Source: Notolepis coatsorum
Taxonomy: Eukaryota > Chordata > Actinopteri > Aulopiformes > Paralepididae
Reading direction: 5' to 3'
Assembly (NCBI GenBank): GCA_963971535.1
Contig: OZ020589.1
Location: forward strand, 51,188,734-51,252,733
Length of the DNA stretch: 64,000 nucleotides
Each line of letters starts with the position of its first letter. Position 1 is the stretch's first letter. Under the pieces are notes generated by a model, which saw nothing but the letters and a program-made list of their open reading frames with translations, was not told the origin of the DNA and did not search any database. Of this stretch, positions 42,295 to 53,039 are shown piece after piece. Position numbers and translations under genes: made by a program.

Positions 42295-42478
42295 CTGTAT
42301 CGTTAGTGGCTTAGCGTGGCATCACACTGCACTATCTCGCGTACGTGCACGCGTACTGAATAAACCACAAATGTACCTCTAATACCAGTATTAGTCTGAC
42401 CACACCCCTCATCAGCTTACCTTCATAAGCAGGTGTGTGGTCACCTGCATTCCTCCTTCTCGCTTTCACCACAAGGAA
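42295..42478. repeat. DIRS copy 2 left terminal repeat
   Basis: The outer 22 bp (CTGTATCGTTAGTGGCTTAGCG) are specific to the left end and are copied, inverted, in the internal complementary region. The rest is the inverted repeat shared with the right end. Confidence 0.85.
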
Positions 42479-44806
42479 GAAGTGCCTCGGTAGATCCCCA
42501 CACTTGACACCATGATGGAAGAAATTGGATTAGGAACAGCTTTGGGAAACAAGGATACGTTGACATCATATCTTTATTTTCTCTCTCACTATTTTCGAGA
42601 AAATACGGCGATATTGTCTTCGTACTGGAGTGTCTGGAAGATGATGATCATTCTAAAAACCCTCCACCGGTTTTCGTATTGGGAGCACGCCGCTGCATGC
42701 TTCTCAACTGCAGTTCCTTGCTGTGTTTGTTGGGGTGAAACCTGTCAGGCCACAGCTGAACTGTCGGACATGCCGCTGTTGTGAGAAGCGGTGCGTTCCA
42801 GGTTGGGTGAGTAGTGTTTGCTGGCGGGCTCCACTTGTCTGTTAGTGCTATGGGGGCTACTTGACAAAGTTTATGGAAACCGGCCCCAGACTAGGGTCCT
42901 TTGTTCAGCCACCTAGGCGACAGAAGGCCTTGGTCTGGAGACCATTATAGTTTTAACTAGTGGGCCGCGACCATTGACACTGGTGATCCCTGTGTGTTCT
43001 GGACGAGTGGATTCTCTCTGTCACCGTGTTAAGGCCCCATCTTTCATATCCAAATGAGAGTATTCCTTCACGAGGGGATATGTGCATGTAATGTGCGATA
43101 GCGGCAGATTCATGTTCAAAGTCAGCTACACAGGCCAGTTGGTAGTACTGTGCTGATTTCCGTCGGATGTGGTAATGTCACCGTTGTGAAGCGGTGTTGA
43201 CATCTTGTTTTCTCTTTTCTCTTAAAAAGTGAGGAGAGGTTCAGAACGGCGGCCTGTCTGGGTGAGTGTTATGTCATTGTTTACATGTTCATGGCTTACG
43301 GTTAGCCGGTCAGCTGTTAACTGCTGCGTTAGCCTGCTGGATCGCTGCATGGCCTGCTTAAGGCCTACTATTAGCCAGTCAGCTGTTAGCTGCGGGGCTA
43401 GCATGTCGTGGTCGCTAGGTAACGTTAGCTTGCTGCTATGGCCATGGCCTGGCGCGGGGTAGCTTAGCTTCTCGCGCGCCGCCGGGAGCTCGCTTCTGAT
43501 CGCGTGCGTCGTTAGATCGGCGTCTCGCGAGCAGAAGCAATAGCACCCGAACGGTTGGAGCAGCCGTTAGCTTGATGCTATTCTGTTGAACGTGCTTTGA
43601 TTTTAACATGTTTTACACTCTTGACCACGACGTCATCCTTGACAGGGGATGTTCGTCGACCCTGCCCTGAGCCTGGACGGGGATTGCGTCAACAAAGAGG
43701 ACTGTAGCGACTGGTTGGAGCGGCGACGCTGCCCGGATCGAAAAAACACAGGACGGCTGTGTTCTACGGTGTCTTGTGACTGCACTTCGCTGATCTGCGT
43801 TCCGGGTAGGAACGGGGTTGACCAGACCTCATAACACGTCTTCTGGTTTTACTTTGCTAAATGTATTGTGAATAACGGTGTTTTTCCCAAAACGTGTGTT
43901 GCTACAATGCATTTAGGATACGTTGCGGGTTATGTGTGAGCTGTTTTTGTCACTGGCAGTTAGCTTCTCCGTGCAAACGGGATGTAATGATCTGGTTGTT
44001 GTGTGAGTAACACGGCCGTGTACTCACAACTAAGGTAACTAACCTATGAAGCTATGCTTGGTGACAAGTGAGTAAAAGAATGTTCTTTCTCAGACTGTGA
44101 TGACAATGAACAGTGTGTTCACACATTAACAGGTTTTCCTGTTTTAACTGGCCGTATTGAGGGTAAAATAGGAGGATTGTGTTTTCCCCCCCGGTTCCCT
44201 GGGGACTTTATCACCTCCTATCAGACATGTTGTGCATTAATTGTGTCTTTTGTGTGGTAGGGATACGATGTAACTCTTAGCTTGATTGCTGAGGTTGTGC
44301 TAAATCTGCTGGAGAAACTTATTTCCTAAAGGGAAATTGGTTTGGTTGCTGTCATGTGTGCTTAGCAAGGCCTGTGGTCGATACTAATCAAGAATGATGT
44401 ATTCTCTCATTGTGAAAAAAACGGCGTTCCTCTGTTGAGTGTTTTTGCCATTTTTTGTAGGTGATGATGGGTTGTGTGTGTCATGTGACCTACAACTGGG
44501 TTGTACTGGCCACAGAAGCACATGTGTATGTTGGACCGGGGTTCTTAGAGCCCTCTCTATTCTGTGTTTTTCCTTAGTAAAAATCAGATAGCAGGTTAGC
44601 TCATGCGCTGTGTGGAGCTGTGAAACGCTTCATAGAGCTGACTATGACTGTGTCATATTCTCTTTTTGTCGTTACGTCGTATCATGGGTGTGGGGTCGTA
44701 AAGGGGTGAACTGGTAACCTTTCCTCTCCCCATTGTTCTGTCGGTCAGGGGTACACCCCCTGTCCTTCAAGGTTCCCGTCACGTGGCGGTTCGGCACGTT
44801 ACGGGG

Positions 44807-44829
44807 GGGGGGGGGGGGGGGGGGGGGGA
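44807..44829. repeat. Poly-G run
   Basis: About 23 G in a row, expanded relative to shorter G runs in copy 1 (near 1,460) and copy 3 (near 62,853). Confidence 0.9.
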
Positions 44830-46018
44830 GGGAGTTCCTGGTCCCACGGCCTGGTATATTGGGCGTGTGCACCGCAGGAATTCCCCCGCCATAGAGTACG
44901 TCACCGTGCGCGTCTCTGTTGGTAGGACTTCCGTGTGCTGTTCAGGTCCATGTGATGGATCTGTTTTCAGGGGGGGTGGTCAGGGCTCCTCCTCACCAAG
45001 CGCCTATTCGGGCCTTCTGTGAGTTCGGACTCCTTCTTCCATGTGAGGAAGCCTCCATCAGAGTACAGAGCCTTCCTCCTCAGATTGTCAAAGTGAGTGG
45101 ACCCTCTAGAAGGGTCCTTTTCTATTGTATGTATATTCGATTAAATTCGTTTATTGAGTGTGTATGGGTTCAGTGCCTCTTCCCCGGAGGCCCTAAAACC
45201 AGTTTTTTACATGGCTCAAGGTGCAATATATTCTTTTCAATCTGTACAGCTCGCGTGGGAAGTCTCTCTGGGGATCCCCGTCTCTTTCCTATGGGAGGGT
45301 GGTGGGATGTAAAAATGTGAACATTTTTTACCCCGGCTGTGTAGACTGGGATACATACTGTTGATGCTTCCTTCTTTCTATTCCAGAAGTGTTGGAGTTA
45401 GGAAGTGTCACACCCCTCTTGTCGTTCCCCTGGGCGCCTTGGGGATTCAATGACAGGTCTAAATAGCCTGTTCATTGATGGGGGTGTGTCCCGACGCACG
45501 TATAGTGCTAGCTCGCTGTAAACAGGCGATTGACTGGCACGCCTTGGTTGCTTGTGGTTGAAACAGCGTTTTTATAAAGCAACTGAGATGGGGGTTTTTC
45601 CTCTTCCGACGACCACATCCCATGACCTGGGTGGGTTGTCGACTTCATGTCTGGGGGATGATGACGGGATGGATCTGAACATATGTGGTGGGGTCTCACG
45701 CCCTTGGGGTGGGCCACCAGGCGCGGTTCGTCCGAACGTCTGGGTGGCGCCTTCTTTTCATGTTAAGATCAACACGCATATCTGCCCTTCTCCTGGAGTA
45801 GGCATGTCGGCGTGGTTAGGGCACGGGACTGGTTCTGGTCACGCTGGTCCAGATCAGTTGAACCCGTTGTCCGCCGGGGATGCAGATCTGCTGTTCTGGT
45901 ACCCTGAGGGACTTGGGCTTTTTTCAGGGGGAAAAATGCCAGGTCGGTCTGGGTGTCACAGGGTTAAGCGCTATGGAGACCCTGGTTGGGTATGTTTTTA
46001 CTCAGCACTGTCGTCATG

Positions 46019-46137
46019 GCTTACAGCCATGCCATTCTGTACGCGCTCGATCTCGTCGGATCTCGGCCGCTACACAGGTTGGTCCTGGTTAGTACTTGGT
46101 TGGGAGACCGCCTGGGAATGCCAAGTACGGTGTGCTT
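46019..46137 (+). pseudogene. 5S rRNA-derived module A
   Basis: Begins GCTTACAGCCATGCC and keeps long 5S stretches, including CTCGATCTCGTCGGATCTCGG, CCTGGTTAGTACTTGGTTGGGAGACCGCCTGGG and a closing GTGTGCTT. It differs from the usual vertebrate sequence at many positions in the first half. No T-run terminator follows. The collinear place in copy 1 (near 2,720) lacks it. Confidence 0.8.
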
Positions 46138-46798
46138 AGGGGCTGGTTCTCCATTATTTTTCGCTCCTCTCTCACGCATGGCGAAGAGGGGCCTGTGGGG
46201 GTGGCTTTTTGACCTCCTCTGGTGACCCTGTGCTTCCCGTACCGCCAGGCCCGGTCCGAAGTGATGTTTGCGACCCGTAGGCCTGGGTTAACCCTTTTTT
46301 GAAAACTGAAACACTTGTACTGCGGTATAGCCGGTGTATACCCGCAGGTGTGTTTTGGAGTTTTTTCTTGAGGGGTTATAGGAACAACCACCGCATTGGG
46401 TAACACCGAGGTGGTTGGTTCCCTGGTGTGTTGGTGCAGTGTCAACTCCCGGGTTCACCGTTTGAGGGTGCCCCTGCACGTTCATGACGTCTGCCAATCG
46501 TGTCAGCCTTCTCTGCCTCGACCCCTCTGGGTGGGGGTTTTTAAATGGAGGCTTGGTCATGCAACAACGCCAGCATACGCCCCTTCCGCCGGGGCAGCTG
46601 TGTTCAGCTGTCCCCTCTGGCGCCTGTCTCGTCCGCAGTCTCCAGGCTAGGGTTAACAGCCTGTTGCCTGGTTTTTCCCCGGTGCGCTGCCTGCTTCCGT
46701 TGGTTAACCTTTTTTGTGTGCTTACGGCCATGCTGACTGTCTGTTCTGCAGGGTTAGTGTGCCAGGCGGTGTACTGTTGGGGGGACGGGGCCCGCTCG

Positions 46799-46917
46799 GC
46801 TTACGGCCATACCGACCTGAACACGCCCGATCTCGTCCGATCTCGGAAGCTAAGCAGGTTCTGGCCTGGTTAGTACTTGGTTGGGATACCGCCTGGGATT
46901 ACCAGGTGCAGTAACTG
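46799..46917 (+). rRNA. 5S rRNA-like gene copy (module B), probably pseudogene
   Basis: Nearly full-length 5S: it starts GCTTACGGCCATACC and keeps ACACGCCCGATCTCGTCCGA, CTCGGAAGCTAAGCAGG (box A region), CCTGGTTAGTACTTGG and CCGCCTGGGATTACCAGG. It differs from usual fish 5S in the box C region (TTGGTTGGGATACC) and ends GCAGTAACTGGGG, without the T-run terminator that pol III needs. It therefore looks like a retained module of the DIRS-like element rather than a working gene. A second 12-nt match to the 5S start (GCTTACGGCCAT) is at 46,720-46,731. Confidence 0.75.
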
Positions 46918-47402
46918 GGGGGCCTTTGTCCGAATACGCTGGCGATGTGGGGGGCGGGGCACTACGTGCCCACCTGGTGGGGTCTTGATGCTGGCATCAT
47001 GGACTTCTCCGGGCCCCCATTCCAGGGAGTCCAGTCCTTTTGGTGGGTCTGGGTCTTCCTTCGCGCTCCGCTGCTACGGCCTTGCCACGGGGTTGGGTTT
47101 GCCCTTGACCCCGTGATTCTGGGGGCAGTGACGAGGTTGTTCCTCCGTTCGTTCCCGGGTGGCATGCGGGTTGTGCGTGTGTGTAGTCGTGGGGTCAAGC
47201 CACGGTCTGCTCACCCTGTGCGTTAAGTTGCTTGAGTGCCTCTTCGCACGGTCGGGTCCGTCGCCTTCCCGTGAAGCCTCTAATAGGGGGGATACCCTCC
47301 ATTAGGGGGGGTCGGGGGGCTCGGCCCTCCCTGTTCTGATGGTTTTGGGGGGCTGTCAGCGGGGTGTATTTGTCAGCCAAGTGGCTCCGCTTGGCCTCCC
47401 TT

Positions 47403-47497
47403 GTGCAGTGTGATGCCAAGCTAAGCCACTAACGATACAGAACGATAGGTTATGACTATAACCAAGTTCTGTTAGTTAGGGGCGATGCTTGGCATCA
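47403..47497. repeat. DIRS copy 2 internal complementary region
   Basis: Positions 47,403-47,440 match the reverse complement of the left terminus 42,295-42,332 with one mismatch. AAC sits at 47,441-47,443. Positions 47,444-47,497 are identical to the reverse complement of the right terminus 47,678-47,731 (54 bp). Confidence 0.92.
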
Positions 47498-47524
47498 GAC
47501 GGCCGCTGCAGCCCTTGTCCTCAC

Positions 47525-47731
47525 CTTGTGGTGAAAGCTTGGGAAGGAGGAGAGCAGGTGACCACACACCTGCTTATGAAGGTAAGCTGATGAGGGGTGT
47601 GGTCAGACTAATACTGGTATTAGAGGTACATTTGTGGTTTATTCAGTACGCGTGCACGTACGCGAGATAGTGCAGTGTGATGCCAAGCATCGCCCCTAAC
47701 TAACAGAACTTGGTTATAGTCATAACCTATC
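47525..47731. repeat. DIRS copy 2 right terminal repeat
   Basis: Inverted copy of the left repeat, followed by a right-specific terminus of about 43 bp ending ATAACCTATC. Confidence 0.85.
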
Positions 47732-47985
47732 GTTCCACAGCCCAGCTGGGGATCTCCGTGTTGACTTGTTGTAGCTGCGCCATTTCTTCACGTCGTCTCG
47801 TTATTTCTTCACGTCGCCTCGTTATTTCCTTTTCTTCTTTTTGGGTCTTTTTTGTTTTCTCATATGTCCACTTGTTCTTCCTCGCTTTTGTCATTGAATG
47901 CTTACTTTTTTCGTTTTCAGATCATGTTATTCCACGTTTGTTTTGAATTGCGACGGGAGCTTTTTTCAAAGGCTGCTCACTCAGA
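47732..47985 (-). pseudogene. L1-like LINE 5' end and ORF1 N-terminus
   Basis: On the minus strand an ATG near 47,895 starts a Lys/Arg/Glu-rich frame (MTKARKNKWTYEKTKK, then two ITRRREE repeats) that leads to the DIRS insertion. About 90 bp of 5' UTR precede it. At 47,985 the sequence changes to the Rex1-like LINE that continues from 18,965. Confidence 0.75.
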
Positions 47986-48366
47986 CATTTCAAACCGGTG
48001 CCCCGTCGATGCTGAGGGGGCTGTAGTCCTTGACCCCCGACCTCCTAAAGTCCACAATCATCTCCTTTGTTTTGCTGACGTTCAGGGAGAGGCTGTTCTC
48101 CTGGCACCATCCCGCCAGGACCTTGACCTCTTCCAGGTAGGCCCTCTCGTCGTTTGCAGAGATCAGGCCCACCACTACTGCGTCGTCAGCCAATTTGATG
48201 ATTGTGTTGTTACTCTGCTGAGCCACACAGTCGTGTGTGTACAGGGAGTAGAGGAGGGGACTCAGAACACAGCCCTGGGGGGCCCCTATGTTGAGGGTGA
48301 TGGATGAGGAGGTGCAGTTGCCTGCTCTCACCACCTGGGGTCTGCCTGGGGTCTGCCCGTCAGGAA
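47986..48366 (-). mobile_element. Rex1-like LINE, 5' continuation of 18,016-18,965
   Basis: The minus-strand 114-aa frame reads [32 protein letters not shown] and [20 protein letters not shown], which directly precede in ORF2 the part found at 18,016-18,965. The catalytic FADD motif is LADD here. It is 5'-truncated at about 48,366. Confidence 0.85.
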
Positions 48367-49252
48367 GTAGTTAATAGTTTCAAGTTCAAGTTTCTTTAAT
48401 AGTTGTCATACAGAAGTACAGAATACTTTTATACAAAATGCTTCTTACTGTTATGCTCCAGAGACTGTGCAATATACAATATACTATGCAATGTACTAAT
48501 ATACAATACTATATAGTGCAAAGCAGAAATGGGATGAGGTACAATTTAGGTACAATTTACAGTAAGGTGTACGAGTTGTAGTGCAAATCCTTTACCAATA
48601 AATATAAAGTGTGTTTAGGTGATCTAAAGTGTGGAGAGTGGGTGCTGCAGTGTGTTGTTTGTTTAAAGTGAGTGTGTGCGTGTGGATGTGTGTGCTGTGT
48701 GCATTTGATGGTTGTTGCATAGTGTTTATTGTTCGTTGAGCAGCCTGATGGCCTGGGGATAGAAGCTTCTTCTGAGTCTTTCTGTGCTCGCCTTGAGACT
48801 CCGGTATCGCTTGCCTGACCGCAGCAGTTCAAAGAGGCAGTTGTTCGGGTGGCTGGAGTCCTTGATGATTCTCTTAGTTTTACCCCTGCACCGCTTGTTG
48901 TAAATGTTCTGGAGGGTGGGAAGCCCCCCTCCAATTGTGCGTTCCGCTGAACTTGTCACTCTTTGTAGTCTGCTTCGGTCTTGTGCAGTGCTATTCCCAA
49001 ACCAGGAGGTGATGTTGCCAGTCAGGATGCTCTCTATTGTACATGAGTAGAAGTTCTTAAGGATCTTCTGACTGACTTGGAACTTCCTTAGGCGCCTGAG
49101 GAAGTAGAGGCGTTGTCGTGCCTTCTTCACAACATTGTCAATGTGTGTGGTCCATGTCAAGTCCTCGGATATGTGGGCTCCGAGGTACTTAAAACTGTTC
49201 ACTCTCTCAACCGGTGCCCCGTCGATGCTGAGGGGGCTGTAGTCCCTGACCC
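48367..49252 (-). mobile_element. Rex1/Babar-like LINE, 5'-truncated
   Basis: Another minus-strand copy with a (TTGAA)n tail at about 48,375, 3' UTR, and the ORF2 C-terminus (158 aa, 48,726-49,202; [21 protein letters not shown] to QAIRLLNEQ). It abuts the preceding copy at its 3' end. Confidence 0.85.
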
Positions 49253-49897
49253 CACATTATTATATTATTATAATATTGTAATATAATATAATATTATTGG
49301 GTCATATGTATATTCGTATGAGATTAGCAACTTTGGCCAAATCCTTTGAATTGTTGCACTGCCCTTTAAATTACTTCATGACGTGAGATAGATGTCGCGA
49401 CAGCCACACCTTGCTTTACGGCAGGTGAGTCTTGCACTACGCCAGATGAGATTCCAGATTCACGGAGATAGCAGCAGCTAAATGTTGCTGGATACCGAGA
49501 TGAAATACCACCACAAAAACAGTTGTCAAACAGTTATAAAAGATTCCTCCAGTTACAAAACCGAAGAAGCATTGCAGTTAAAGTAGCCTGCGGTTTTGGT
49601 GAGTTTCATCAATATTGTGCTGTCCATTTGTCGAATGTACAAAATCGTTAGCTCAATGCTATAAGCTAATAATGTAGCTTCACCCTGAGTCATGCTAGCG
49701 AAGCTTCAAGCTCAATTTGGTTAAATGAAAACTAGAAAGAAACCATTTCAGAAGTACTTATAATTGTATTGATATGCTGTACGATAAGAACATGGTCTAT
49801 ATACATTTTGACTGTTTTTGAGAGTTTAATATGGAACGTGAGGAATGTACCATATGCTAGAGCACTTTAGCCTAACTTAGCATGGGACAGACAGACA
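49253..49897. other. Unassigned sequence, possible promoter and first exon
   Basis: No long frame. It starts with an ATT/ATA-rich stretch. A TTATAAAAG box at about 49,533-49,541 is followed some 60 bp later by GGTTTTGGTGAGTTTC, which contains a good 5' splice donor (GTGAGT). It could be an old promoter with a non-coding first exon, or chance. Confidence 0.3.
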
Positions 49898-50216
49898 TGT
49901 TGAAGACAGAGGTTCTGTGTAGGATTGTTAGTAACTGTCTAACTGCATATATAACTGTTCACACTGATAACTGTCTACATGCATATATAACTGTGTCCAC
50001 TAGAGGGCGCCCAAGGCGGAGACACTCAGGAGTACTACCAGGTGGCGAGTATAAGTAGCTATGTCTCCTTCCACTTCTCTCTCTCCCCCCATGTCTCTCA
50101 GTGAGAGAAGACCTGTAGAACTGCTGCTCTTCATGTGAATAAATAAACCAGGCTCAAGATAGAAACCATGCCTCTTGACCACATTATTGTCACCCTATAG
50201 CCGAATTCTGTTAACA
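49898..50216 (+). repeat. Copia 5' LTR
   Basis: 319 bp, TG...CA. It carries 'gagtataagtagc' (TATA-like, near 50,048) and AATAAATAAA (near 50,141), consistent with promoter and polyadenylation signals. Confidence 0.9.
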
Positions 50217-50230
50217 GGTTATGGGCCCAG
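50217..50230 (+). promoter_or_regulatory. Copia PBS (initiator tRNA-Met half-molecule type)
   Basis: GGTTATGGGCCCAG follows the LTR directly. It is the complement of the anticodon stem-loop of eukaryotic initiator tRNA-Met rather than of the tRNA 3' end. Drosophila copia uses the same internal site with a cleaved half-tRNA as primer. Confidence 0.85.
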
Positions 50231-50360
50231 ATAACGCCGGGGAGAAATAATAAGGGTACTGTAGCAAGCTTAGCTGAAGTATAGGCTAGGTTAGCGCCGG
50301 GAGCACCGCGTGGCTAGACGCTAGGGCCTAACACTCCTGGTAACACACGGTTCAACAGAC

Positions 50361-50663
50361 ATGACGTTGGGACAGTTCAAGGCTAAGTTAAGGAACTTCG
50401 AGGCCTCAGAAGACACCCGCCCAGCCGCCGCGGAGGAGGGGTAGAGGGTGCCAAAGGCCCGAGCGACGCCAAGGGAGAGAACCAGGACCACGACGGAACT
50501 GGCGTGTTGGCGATGCGGAGAGAAAAGCCATCGGAGAAGCGACTGCACAAAGACTGTCTGGTGTAGCTTCTGCAAATCCACAGGGCACACAGACAGAGCG
50601 TGCATGAAGAAACACGACCAGAGCGCGCTATACGCACATGGGCAAGATGACGGCCATGGATGA
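50361..50663 (+). pseudogene. gag: Copia gag remnant with two zinc knuckles
   Basis: A frame starts at ATG 50,361, meets a TAG after 28 codons, and continues in the same frame. It then reads two CX2CX4HX4C nucleocapsid knuckles, CWRCGEKSHRRSDC and CSFCKSTGHTDRAC, up to a TGA at 50,661-50,663. The capsid-like part usual in copia Gag is missing, so the gene is internally deleted as well as stopped. Confidence 0.75.
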
Positions 50664-50880
50664 GACGACGGCCATGGATGGGACGGAGGCCATGGACAAA
50701 ATGGCGGCTACAGACAAAATGGCGGCTACGGATGAGACGGCAGCCATGAACGAGACGGAGGCCACGGACAAAATGGCGGCTACGGACAAGAAGACGGCTG
50801 TGGACAGGATGACGACAGCGGACACGATGACGGTGACGGTCGACGTGAGACGGATCGAGACGACGCCCGGAGAATAACGG
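50636..50880 (+). repeat. Short tandem repeats after copia zinc knuckles
   Basis: Imperfect units of about 15-18 bp of the types 'gacggccatggatgagac' and 'gacaaaatggcggctac'. In the gag frame they would encode Gly/Asp/His-rich repeats broken by stops. Confidence 0.75.
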
Positions 50881-50898
50881 GACAAGAAGACTGCGCTT

Positions 50899-52286
50899 TT
50901 GGGGCGTACCAACGACAGGAGTCGGTTCAAGAACTTTGACGACACTTTCCACCCGGAGAGGCACAGCATGGAGCTGGCGGACGGGAGACGCACCTACGGA
51001 TTGGCGCAAGAGAGGGGAGACGCACAGGTATGCCTCACGGACAGTAAGGAGCGCCGGCGTACGGTGACGTTAAAGAATGCTCTCTACTGTACGTACCATC
51101 GTTCCCACAAGGACTATTCTCTGTAATAGCTGCTACCGCAAGCGGTGCCAAGGTATTCTTCGATAAAGGTAAACATTTTCTTGTAGAACCTGACGGTACC
51201 CGGGTTGACATAAAGATGTACCAGAGAATATATGATCTGAAAACGGAGTGTAATGACAACGACCAGTGTAATGATAATGATGATGTGTGTAGCGGGACGG
51301 CCAGTCACGATATTCAGACATGGCACGAGATTATGGGTCATTGTAATTACGAGGATTTACTGAAACTGCAAGTTGTGTCAGAGGGCATGCACATTGAAGA
51401 GGAAAAGTGTAGACCTGACAAAAATTTTGCAATGTGCAAAACGGGGAAGTTTACTCAACCGAGATACAGAAATCCCACAGACAGAGTAAGGGTACCACTT
51501 GCACTAGTTGACATGGACCTAGCAGGCCCAGTAAGCAACGAGTCCATAGGAGGTTTTAGATATGTACAGTCTTTTACAGACGTGTGTACAGGGGCAGTGT
51601 TTGTTTACTTTCTCAAAGCAAAGAGTGACACACTCCAGGCCACAGAGAAATTCCTGGCAGACGTAGCCCCTTATGGTACAGTAAGATGTTTGAGGTCCGA
51701 CCACGAAACCGAGTTCACCAACAGAGAGTTCCAATCACTGTTGAGAAGGTATAAGATAAGACACGAGACGTCACGTCCATATCCCCCACACCACAACGGG
51801 GTGGCAGAGAGGGAATGGCATACCCTTTTCGAAATGGCTAATAGTAAGCTAGCAGGTAGTAACTTACCTAAGAGCCTATGGCATTATGCGGTGCAAGAAG
51901 CCGCTTACACCAGAAACAGAAGCTTTAATAAGTACTTGGGCACCACCCCGTATACAGCACTGACAGCAAAGAAGTGTAATCTAGCCAGAATGCACCGATT
52001 TGGATCAGTATGTTATGCATACCTGCAGGACAGGGGAAAACCCAAGTCCAAGGGTGTAAAAGGATTTTTCGTAGGACACGACAAAGGAAGCCCTGCTTTC
52101 CTAGTTTATCATCCCGGTAACGGGAGAGTGCAGAAACACATGCTAGTCAAGTTTGTCACGAAGACAACCTGTGAGAGCGAGACACAGACAGAGGAGCCAG
52201 AGCTGGACTCCAGAGCAAGGTGTGTAGAAACAGAGACACATCAACCCAGTGTACTTAGTACAGTCGTGCAGACAGACAGTCAGTAA
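50899..52286 (+). pseudogene. pol: Copia protease end and integrase
   Basis: The first part (50,899-51,126) reads the end of a copia protease (RRTVTLKNAL). A frameshift near 51,090 shifts to the frame that runs through YVPSFPQGLFSVIAAT into integrase, uninterrupted to the stop at 52,284-52,286. A protease D-S/T-G active site is not visible. The integrase zinc-binding region has WHEIMGHCNY and CRPDKNFAMCKTGK. The catalytic core has VDMDLAGP (Asp), RSDHETEF (Asp) and HNGVAERE (Glu) with 35-residue spacing. A C-terminal HRFGSVCYAY and FVGHDKGSPAFLVY region is typical of copia. Integrase residues look complete although the element lacks RT. Confidence 0.85.
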
Positions 52287-52339
52287 CCCCCAGAGGGCGA
52301 TGACGAGGAGCACCCGAGGGTGATGTCAAGTGCCCCAAG

Positions 52340-52600
52340 CAGTGGGAGTTATCCCTCAAGGGAACCCAAACCCCCAAAATATCTGACAGACTATGCCAGG
52401 AAAGGGAGTGACGAGGAGGACAATACACCTACCCCGTTGAGTACTACTACAGGGTAGTCAGTGGGGTAAACCCGACCTTTAAAGAGGCCACATTGTCCCC
52501 CGAAGAGGGCAGACAGACAGTGGGAGGAAAATGGGTGTATTCAATCCAGGAGGGTATTGAAGGCCACGGCAAATACAAAGTATGGTTCGTAGACAATTGC
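52340..52600 (+). pseudogene. Copia RT N-terminal relic
   Basis: Reads PKYLTDYARKGSDEED, then GGKWVYSIQEGIEGH and YKVWFV, the start of RVT_2, with frame changes. Same content as 5,220-5,474. It stops where the minisatellite begins. Confidence 0.75.
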
Positions 52601-52830
52601 TTAAATGCTGAAGGAGGGTACCCCATGTTTAAATAATGAAGAAGGGTGACAAATTGCTTAAATGCTGAAGGAAGATATACTCCAGGTTTAAATATGGGAG
52701 GAGTAGAATCCAGGTTTGAATACTGAAATTAATCCTATGTTTAATTCCACGTTTAAATACAGAAATGGGTCCCATGTTTAAGTACAGAGGTGGATGAGTT
52801 ACCATGTTTAAAATACTGAAAATTGTGTGG
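52600..52830 (+). repeat. Minisatellite replacing copia RT
   Basis: Units such as 'ttgcttaaatgctgaaggagg' alternate with 'gtttaaatactgaa', the complement of the array at 4,753-5,215. It occupies the same position within the copia Pol. Confidence 0.8.
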
Positions 52831-53039
52831 AGGTATCCCAGAGGAGATAATGGAAAAGCTCCTGAGATGTTTTGACTGAAGTAAGAGATGTATAGATAAA
52901 CTGTGGGTAGCTTCATTTTGTTAGACCACCGGTACTCGCCCTGACTTATGTTTTTGTAGTGAGTAAGAGTGTCACAGTATTTTTGCTGACCCCACAGAGA
53001 AGCATTGAACTACGTCAAAAATATGTTTATGTTTAAAAA

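Larger units (their letters stand above)
42295..47731 (+). mobile_element. DIRS-like retroelement, complete copy 2, 5S-bearing
   Basis: 5,437 bp inserted in L1 ORF1, with GTT at both junctions (42,292-42,294 and 47,732-47,734). Joining the flanks across one GTT gives an uninterrupted L1 ORF1 frame. Inverted terminal repeats of about 165 bp (42,317-42,478 and 47,525-47,688) are nearly identical. An internal complementary region at 47,403-47,497 equals the reverse complement of the left terminus, then AAC, then the reverse complement of the right terminus. That is the layout of DIRS elements, which integrate circular DNA by tyrosine recombinase. No RT, RNase H, methyltransferase or recombinase frame can be read, so the element is non-autonomous or decayed. 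It contains two 5S rRNA-derived modules. Confidence 0.85.

Noticed and set aside
45552-46139. 195-aa frame in DIRS-like copy 2
   Set aside because: It runs into the 5S module, and copies 1 and 3 have stops or shifts at matching places, so the frame is not conserved.
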